The notes under the pieces: model-generated
What the model was told of the DNA's origin: nothing
Databases searched by the model: none
Seen by the model: the letters and a program-made list of their open reading frames with translations, nothing else
Program-made: the position numbers and the translations under genes
Part shown: piece after piece, positions 1 to 4,186 of the stretch
Numbering within the stretch: position 1 is the stretch's first letter
Layout: each line of letters opens with the position of its first letter
From: Pseudomonadales bacterium
GTDB lineage: Bacteria > Pseudomonadota > Gammaproteobacteria > Pseudomonadales > Azotimanducaceae
Direction: 5' to 3'
Length of the DNA: 6,840 bases
Assembly (NCBI GenBank): GCA_029244465.1
Contig: JAQWQN010000079.1
Span: 1-6,840, forward strand

Positions 1-8
1 GGTGCCGG

Positions 9-152
9 TATCGAAACGGATTCGGCACCCCTCGTTAGAAAGGCCTCTAATCTACGTTGGTGCTCTCAGAAGCAGACCGCCAGGACATGCCGGCAGACAC
101 TGCCCTAATGAAGGGCAACTACCAAATGCTGTTGGGCGCCATTGAAGCGTTA
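9..152. repeat. Left copy of a diverged ~145-bp direct repeat
   Basis: This stretch aligns with 1143-1299 in the same orientation. By hand, 9-132 matches 1143-1267 at about three quarters of positions with a single 1-base gap. After that the copies differ in length (20 versus 31 bases) but both end in AGCGTTAA. The minus-strand SDR gene ends inside the last bases, and its TAA stop (150-152) belongs to the shared GCGTTAA edge. A 7-bp inverted repeat (1-7 with 23-29) overlaps the left end and is not kept in the other copy. The repeat may continue left of the window. Mismatches are spread over all codon positions and stops occur in most frames, so I do not read it as a gene. It could be an edge of a mobile element, or part of a larger duplication of the SDR region. 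Confidence 0.6.
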
Positions 153-1043
153 ACCCATTGTGGTTCGGTGGTCGGAAGGCATACGCCCGCCCATCACGTA
201 TTCTGCCCTTCGAGCGAATACCGTCCGGGCTTGCCCCGGCACAGAATCGCATATGAATTGTCCATTAGCGACGCCCGCGAGGAAGGTCTGTATCGTCTCC
301 TGCGTGGAGGTACCCTGCGTCTCGAAGAAGTGTCTCTGTGCCTCCCGCGCCGCGACATCTGCACGCGCGCTGGAACCCCTATGAGACTCGCTCTTCCCTG
401 TGTCCCAGATGCCCGTAGACACAAGCCCGGGACAGAGCACCGCTAGCTGAATACGATTGTCGAGCTGTTTGAATGCGAGCTCCCCCTCGAGGCTTTCCAT
501 TGTCGCCACTAACGCGTGTTTGCTGGCAGTATAAACGGCAGTACTTCCTGGCGGCCCCCCGATGTCAAGGCCCTGTGTGCTCGCAGTGACGGCAACCAGC
601 GAAGGGCCCTGCTGCTTGATCAGTGCAGGGGTGAAGGTCTGCAGGCCATGCAACACACCAAAGAAATTGATGTCCATGGCCCACCGCCAGTCTTCTTCAG
701 TGCCTTTCAATACGTTGACGCCCGCGCCGAGCACCCCCGCGTTGAAGAACGCCACGTCTACGGATCCATTCATGGCACAACTTTGTGCAACTGCCAGGAG
801 AGCCTCAACGTCACTGCGCTTGCGCACGTCGGTAGAGACAGCAGTTGCAAGGGCTCCGAGCTGAGCGGCCTCCGCCTTGACCTGTTCGGTCTCAATATCA
901 GCCATGACCACACGCATTCCATAATCAAGCACGCATCTACGTGAAAATTCCAGGCCAATGCCAGACGCCGCACCCGTGACCACGGCGAGTTTCCCTTCCA
1001 TAGAGGAGACAGTCTTGAAGAAAGTGCCAGCGAGTTTAGACAT
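150..1043 (-). CDS. Short-chain dehydrogenase/reductase (SDR), NAD-type
   Basis: This is a cytoplasmic oxidoreductase of the classical SDR superfamily, which interconverts alcohols and ketones with a nicotinamide cofactor. The Rossmann glycine motif TGAASGIG is at residues 23-30. An acidic residue at the end of the second strand (D49 in ADIE) suggests NAD rather than NADP. D72 is the usual adenine contact and NAG lies at 101-103. The catalytic set N126, S155, Y171 and K175 (YTASK) is complete, and CPG follows at 204-206. At 297 residues it is a normal length, and the C-terminal segment with RAEYVMGGRMP resembles the usual end of related reductases, so it looks functional. I chose the first ATG (1041-1043) although its ribosome-binding site is weak. 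M15, just before the first strand, is an alternative but has no Shine-Dalgarno. The substrate cannot be told. The stop codon lies in the edge of the left repeat, and the right repeat begins about 100 bp upstream of the start. Confidence 0.9.
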   Translation of the reverse strand: MSKLAGTFFKTVSSMEGKLAVVTGAASGIGLEFSRRCVLDYGMRVVMADIETEQVKAEAAQLGALATAVSTDVRKRSDVEALLAVAQSCAMNGSVDVAFFNAGVLGAGVNVLKGTEEDWRWAMDINFFGVLHGLQTFTPALIKQQGPSLVAVTASTQGLDIGGPPGSTAVYTASKHALVATMESLEGELAFKQLDNRIQLAVLCPGLVSTGIWDTGKSESHRGSSARADVAAREAQRHFFETQGTSTQETIQTFLAGVANGQFICDSVPGQARTVFARRAEYVMGGRMPSDHRTTMG

Positions 1044-1142
1044 CTTGCGTGTTGTGTATCAGAAGAATTTAATGTATCCGAAGGCGCGCAATTTATCGAG
1101 AGGGGAGTAATCTTAGCGGCGATATTCGGCCAGTCGTGTGAG

Positions 1143-1299
1143 TATCGCAACAGATCGGGTACTCCTTGTTAGAACAGAAATCTAATCTGCGATGGTGGTC
1201 GCAGACGAAGGCCGCCAAGACTTTCGGGCAGACGCTGACGTACTGAAGGGTGACTATGGAATGCTGTCAGATGGGGCTGGCAGGCTACAGCAGCGTTAA
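1143..1299. repeat. Right copy of the diverged direct repeat
   Basis: This is the partner of 9-152, in the same orientation. The matched blocks include GTTAGAA (1168-1174 with 34-40), TCTAATCT (1181-1188 with 46-53), a GCAGAC block, and the shared end AGCGTTAA. On the minus strand it lies between the truncated amidohydrolase, whose TAA stop is in its edge at 1296-1298, and the SDR start 100 bp further on. Recognisable amidohydrolase sequence stops just before it, so the repeat edge is a candidate breakpoint. The function is unknown. Confidence 0.6.
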
Positions 1300-1900
1300 A
1301 TGAAAAGCCGTCTCTGTCGACCGTGAAAGGTCTTGGTTGGGTCTCCGTACGCTGCAAACTTGGGTTCTTCCAAACGCGTATCTTGATCTACACCGATCAT
1401 CTCTAACATCGGGGAGTTGGTGTACTCAATATGGGGAGCGTAGGCGAGAACCCAGATAGGGACTTCGGTCGATACCTGGTCCAGCATATCCCTATCAAGA
1501 TGGCCCAGCTGCGCGCCAGGATCGTATCCCCAGGCAATCACGGGGTCGTCAGACCGACTCACCAGCGCTTTTATTCTTTTGAGAACCGTATCCCGATCCG
1601 GAAACCCTTTCACCCGGCGCCCGGCAGGATCTGTAGAGTCGATCGGCCCTAAGTATTCGAGACCCATGTAAGTTCCAGAAAGCCGCAGGTGCGTGTGAGG
1701 ATCAATAAACCCCGGCATCAATACCTTATCCTTGACGCTGTCGTTGGTCTCATGTTCGTAGCGATCGAGCCAGGGCTTGATGCTTTTCAGGTCCCCAACC
1801 GACACCACCTTACCATCAGAGACCGCAACGCAAGTGGCGGTCGGCCGACCCAGATCCATCGTGCGAACCGACTTTGCTAAAAAACCGTCAATTTATTCAT
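1296..1900 (-). pseudogene. YtcJ-like amidohydrolase remnant, frameshifted and truncated
   Basis: The open frame 1296-1859 encodes 187 residues of the N-terminal part of an amidohydrolase-3 (YtcJ-like) enzyme. It shows the opening beta-sandwich strand (VAVSDGKVVSVG, 11-22), the metal-binding HxH in PGFIDPHTHL (49-58), WGYD (110-113) and LAYAPHIEYTNSPML (138-152). The family normally has about 550 residues, so the rest of the barrel with the remaining metal ligands and the catalytic region is missing. The ATG at 1857-1859 falls within the conserved TMD.GRP opening, which suggests that the ancestral start was further upstream. In the neighbouring frame an ATG at 1898-1900, preceded by GGGAG, reads MNKLTVF and then stops. 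Adding one base in the run of six A/T at 1879-1884 joins this to LAKSVRTMD. The gene therefore appears to have a 5' frameshift as well as loss of its 3' part at the repeat edge. It lies 69 bp after the desaturase on the same strand and was perhaps once co-transcribed with it. It is probably non-functional. Confidence 0.75.
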
Positions 1901-1969
1901 AACCTAATAGCTCCCGCATACGACACAAGATAGATCGCATTAAAAGGTCACATACCGACCAATTAGCCA

Positions 1970-2881
1970 TCAACGTTTTATCAAACTCTCTTTGTAAGCT
2001 AGCCAATAGGTATCAATATACCCTCCGCCCCTTGCGGTAACGCCCTCAACCTTCTCATTGAGTTGCTGTAACCGGTACCAGGGAACGCCCGGCCAGCCAT
2101 GATGCTCTGAATGATAATTCATATTCCAAAGAAAAAAGCGAAGGAGCCTGTTGGACTGAAGCGTTCGGGTCCGCTCGATTACCGTGCCCTCAAAAGGACA
2201 ACCGGTGTGCTCCGCTGTCAGCCACAGCCCCAAAAAAACATGAGATACCGCAAATCCAAGGACCAACGAAACAAAGACGCCGGGAATATAAAAGCCTCCT
2301 ATCAACACTAACAGCCAGAGGACCGAGATCGCCTGACTCTCTCTTTTCGCTGTGGGCGTCGAACTCGCGAACCCGTCCGCGTATCCGATCCTCCAACAGT
2401 TAACGAATCCAGTTAACTTCAACCACAAAAAACCTTGTCCGCTAAGTCTTGAGCACCAAAGGAGTAAGGTAGTTGGCCAAACGCCCAACCTGAAAGGGTC
2501 CAATAAGATCTCGGGGTCCAGCTGTGGATCCTGTGTATGTGCGTGATGTCTAAAATGAAAATCGCGGTAGGCGCTCCAAGAAAATCCGATCAAAATCCCC
2601 GTGACGACGCTTACCAACAAATTTAACTGCTTGCTCCGAAACGCTGTTCGATGGGTACATTCATGAAAGGGCGCAAAAAGCGTCGCCAACAAAAAACCTA
2701 ACAGCACTATAGAAGGCAATAACCAAAGAGAGCCCCAAGTAACTTCGCACAGCCACACCGACAACGACATACAGCCAAGATGCCCAACTAGTCGCCAGCT
2801 GGACGAACGGTTATTCCTGGACATCATAAAATTCAATGTCGAAATATTAATCAGGCCGTTGTCGGCGTATATGGCTTTCAC
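1970..2881 (-). CDS. Membrane fatty acid desaturase family protein
   Basis: This is an integral membrane di-iron enzyme of the fatty-acid-desaturase/hydroxylase superfamily, which desaturates or hydroxylates lipid chains or similar hydrophobic substrates at the inner membrane using oxygen and an electron donor. All three histidine boxes are present: HECTH (73-77), HFRHH (109-113, followed by H115) and HSEHH (257-261) in NYHSEHHGWPGVPW. An extra histidine lies in AEHTG (225). Hydrophobic stretches at about 47-72, 87-104, 135-160 and 185-222 fit the usual four-helix layout, and 303 residues is a normal length. The start is GTG (2879-2881), supported by GAGG seven bases upstream. The in-frame ATG codons at residues 19 and 20 are alternatives. 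By eye its codons are richer in A+T than those of the SDR or the receptor. Two identical 10-bp sites lie just upstream. The exact substrate (acyl lipid, carotenoid or other) cannot be read from the sequence. Confidence 0.88.
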   Translation of the reverse strand: MKAIYADNGLINISTLNFMMSRNNRSSSWRLVGHLGCMSLSVWLCEVTWGSLWLLPSIVLLGFLLATLFAPFHECTHRTAFRSKQLNLLVSVVTGILIGFSWSAYRDFHFRHHAHTQDPQLDPEILLDPFRLGVWPTTLLLWCSRLSGQGFLWLKLTGFVNCWRIGYADGFASSTPTAKRESQAISVLWLLVLIGGFYIPGVFVSLVLGFAVSHVFLGLWLTAEHTGCPFEGTVIERTRTLQSNRLLRFFLWNMNYHSEHHGWPGVPWYRLQQLNEKVEGVTARGGGYIDTYWLAYKESLIKR

Positions 2882-2888
2882 TATTCAA

Positions 2889-2892
2889 CCTC
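2889..2892 (-). promoter_or_regulatory. Shine-Dalgarno of the desaturase gene
   Basis: GAGG on the minus strand lies seven bases before the GTG at 2879-2881. It is the reason for preferring this start over the internal ATG pair at residues 19-20. Confidence 0.5.
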
Positions 2893-2896
2893 GACT

Positions 2897-2927
2897 AAAT
2901 CCCTCAAGCTGATTATCAAATCCCTCA
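2897..2927 (-). promoter_or_regulatory. Two TGAGGGATTT sites upstream of the desaturase
   Basis: The 10-mer TGAGGGATTT (minus strand) occurs at 2918-2927 and again at 2897-2906, so the copies are 21 bp apart, about two helical turns. A possible -10 element, GATAAT, lies between them at 2912-2917, directly after the upstream copy. The second copy lies about 15-25 bp before the GTG start. The layout fits two half-sites for one regulator over the promoter, but no clear -35 element is visible and no regulator gene is nearby. Confidence 0.35.
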
Positions 2928-2996
2928 CACTCGCAACGATGGACCGCGTGCCCGTCGAGTCAAGGATAGGTCGTGCTCAGTATTTACGGATAGGAA

Positions 2997-3260
2997 CTAT
3001 ACCTGTGTTTTTGATGCTGAGTTAAAAGTAGGTAACACAGGTGTTTCCCATTCGAAAGAGTTGGTTTGCAGTGATGCCCGTTTGTCCCACGCGCAGGTTA
3101 GCGATTCGCGGGCAGTTGCGCAGGCCATTGTCTGACGTCCCATATCGAATAGTGCGAGGTCTCGGATTTCACCGTTGAATTCGAGCAATGCCCTGATTCG
3201 GTGTACGTTTTGTGAAGTTAGTGCCCGCTTGGGACCACGATGTTTATAGCTACTCGTCAT
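2997..3260 (-). pseudogene. Tyrosine recombinase (phage-type integrase) N-terminal remnant
   Basis: The first 41 residues resemble the start of a group of proteobacterial tyrosine recombinases: a basic RGPKRALTS stretch, then helices with RIRALLEF and IRDLALFDMG. In intact members this continues as an ...IDS.LR..DLV.LRV.DV-type segment. Here the frame continues with unrelated sequence to residue 87. In the adjacent frame, 3138 down to 3022, the expected kind of continuation appears (DNGLRNC...IANLRVGQ) before a TAA at 3022-3024. The frameshift therefore lies at about 3130-3140. The whole catalytic domain (R...HxxR...Y) is absent. The ATG (3258-3260) keeps a good Shine-Dalgarno, GGAG with six bases of spacing, so this is the true 5' end of a dead gene. 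It marks past mobility in this region. The family assignment rests on remembered family patterns. Confidence 0.65.
3001..3042. repeat. 9-bp inverted repeat at the 3' end of the integrase remnant
   Basis: ACCTGTGTT (3001-3009) is perfectly complementary to AACACAGGT (3034-3042), separated by 24 bases. It overlaps the decayed 3' end of the integrase frame and its second-frame stop. It is not GC-rich and has no T-run, so it is not a convincing terminator. It could be a recombination or protein-binding site, or chance. Confidence 0.35.
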
Positions 3261-3578
3261 TGTCTGCTCCGATTATTTCTATGTTGTGTACCACTAGAGT
3301 ACGGAGCGCATTGTTTGTTTCCTTAGTTAGATCCAGAGCGCGTGGCTAGAACTCGTGAGGTTAATAGCGGCCTTCGGCCAACGTCCGAAGTTAGAGCTAC
3401 ATTCCCACCTGGGATCGTATTTTCGATCAAACTGAAGTGATTAGGATGAGTGTTTCGGGTGCTGTTTGCGGGTTACCTAGTAAGCATGACTTACCAATCC
3501 CAAAATTGCATTGGGCATCAAGCAGGTTTTTGGACTGGAGGTTTTGAGTGTAGTAACAATGACTCCAATTATTCACGA
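3261..3578. other. Gene-free stretch upstream of the integrase remnant
   Basis: I see no supportable gene in these 318 bases on either strand. The part next to 3260 is the 5' leader of the dead integrase. It contains a small hairpin (CTTCGG at 3372-3377 with CCGAAG at 3385-3390) and a five-codon mini-ORF with an AAGGA site (3294-3311, minus), which is too short to argue for. A 5-bp inverted repeat lies at 3480-3494. No terminator is visible after the DUF6316-like gene, which ends at 3579. Confidence 0.5.
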
Positions 3579-3764
3579 TCAATTCTGTTGGCTTTTTTGT
3601 GAAATTGTCTTTACGAAATTACGCGCATCAGCAACAGCTAATTCCCTGGTTGGAAAGGGGCCACGTTGCCCTTCTCTTGTGTCCACAAACCATCCAGAAT
3701 CTATTCTAAACACCCGATCTGTCCGAAACACTGCACTATTTGAATTTTTATCTGACTTTCTCAT
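3579..3764 (-). CDS. Small DUF6316-like protein
   Basis: This is a 61-residue soluble protein of unknown function. The core (FRTDRVFRIDSGWFVDTREG followed by GPFPTRELA, about residues 13-42) matches the pattern I know for DUF6316: an RxDR motif, an aromatic strand with W, TREG, GPF and a following R-E helix. The N-terminus is polar (RKSDKNSNS) and the C-terminus is Gln/Lys-rich. The open frame extends upstream to a GTG at 3816-3818, but that codon falls inside the strong hairpin at 3797-3824 and would add an uncharacteristic Cys/Ser-rich leader. I therefore take the ATG at 3762-3764. The Shine-Dalgarno is weak. The role is unknown in the family, and no partner gene is apparent here. Confidence 0.6.
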   Translation of the reverse strand: MRKSDKNSNSAVFRTDRVFRIDSGWFVDTREGQRGPFPTRELAVADARNFVKTISQKSQQN

Positions 3765-3796
3765 GGCATTGCTACAACTGACAAACAGGTGGGAAG

Positions 3797-3824
3797 AACG
3801 AGGTGGGCATGTACCCACCTCGTT
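3797..3824. terminator. Perfect 11-bp GC-rich hairpin, probable terminator
   Basis: AACGAGGTGGG (3797-3807) pairs perfectly with CCCACCTCGTT (3814-3824) around a 6-base loop, CATGTA. On the minus strand it begins seven bases after the stop of the frame ending at 3831, where a terminator is expected. The T-runs after it are short in both directions (TTT on plus, TTCTT on minus), so it may be a weak or bidirectional terminator, or an operator-like palindrome. Confidence 0.55.
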
Positions 3825-3830
3825 TGCGTG

Positions 3831-4085
3831 CTAAAGGTCTTCTATACGCAAGGCAGCGTTATCGCTGCTTCGCATAACAGATACGCCGAACTCCCCAGTA
3901 AGTAACTCTGGTAGAGTTAATCCTTCCGGTACTTGATCAAAACGTTGATCGTCGCCGTACCTCTTTAAAGTCCCACAGTAGTTTCGTTCGTGAACTCAGT
4001 TGCGCCACAATACTCTGGTTGGGCCGGTTCCGAGGGCGGTCAGTCCCAGGAAACCCTTTGAATAGCGGATCTATTCGGCGGCCAT
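3831..4085 (-). pseudogene. Unrecognised reading frame broken by two in-frame stops
   Basis: I do not recognise this. On the minus strand the last 54 codons (3834-3995) read like the C-terminal end of a protein, including QRFDQVPEGLTLPELLTGEF and SDNAALRIEDL, then TAG at 3831-3833 and a hairpin. They have no start codon of their own: the codon before them is TGA (3996-3998). In the same frame 24 further codons (IRYSKGFLGLTALGTGPT...) lie between TGA and a TAG at 4071-4073, and before that comes ATG-GCC-GCC-GAA (4074-4085). The simplest reading is one gene of about 80 codons decayed by two nonsense changes. Alternatively only the downstream part is a remnant. There is no Shine-Dalgarno at the ATG. 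Confidence 0.35.
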
Positions 4086-4130
4086 GCTGACTTTCTTGAT
4101 CTCATCGTAAAGGTCAAACAAAAAAGGTAG

Positions 4131-4164
4131 AAAAAAAGGCGCCGCAGAAATCTGGGGCGCCTTT
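4131..4164 (-). terminator. Rho-independent terminator of the TonB-dependent receptor gene
   Basis: On the minus strand AAAGGCGCC (4156-4164) pairs perfectly with GGCGCCTTT (4135-4143) around a 12-base loop and runs into seven consecutive T. It begins 23 bases after the receptor stop. This is a strong canonical terminator, and it indicates that the receptor gene is not co-transcribed with what follows. Confidence 0.92.
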
Positions 4165-4186
4165 ATCCGGCCTTTGGCGTCAGCGG

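Noticed and set aside
1..29. 7-bp inverted repeat as a terminator for the SDR gene
   Set aside because: It is about 120 bp past the stop, has a 15-base loop, and any T-run would lie outside the window.
57..446. 129-codon plus-strand frame with a TTG start, and a related 35-codon frame at 1192-1299
   Set aside because: They share some residues only because the DNA repeat is shared. Differences fall evenly on all codon positions, and the longer frame overlaps the clear SDR gene.
516..944. Plus-strand frames of 100-142 codons opposite the SDR
   Set aside because: They are antisense shadows of a gene with complete catalytic motifs.
9..1302. Repeat copies as integron attC sites (ends GCGTTAAC and GCGTTAAA, length about 145-155 bp)
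   Set aside because: The left ends lack a proper RYYYAAC site, the two ends are not complementary as attC folding requires, both genes would be inverted in their cassettes, and no integron integrase is present.
3294..3311. Five-codon ORF with an AAGGA site before the integrase remnant
   Set aside because: It is too short to distinguish from chance. A leader-peptide role would need conservation evidence.
3511..3834. 107-codon plus-strand frame
   Set aside because: It overlaps the DUF6316-like gene and the hairpin on the opposite strand, and its translation has no recognisable motif.
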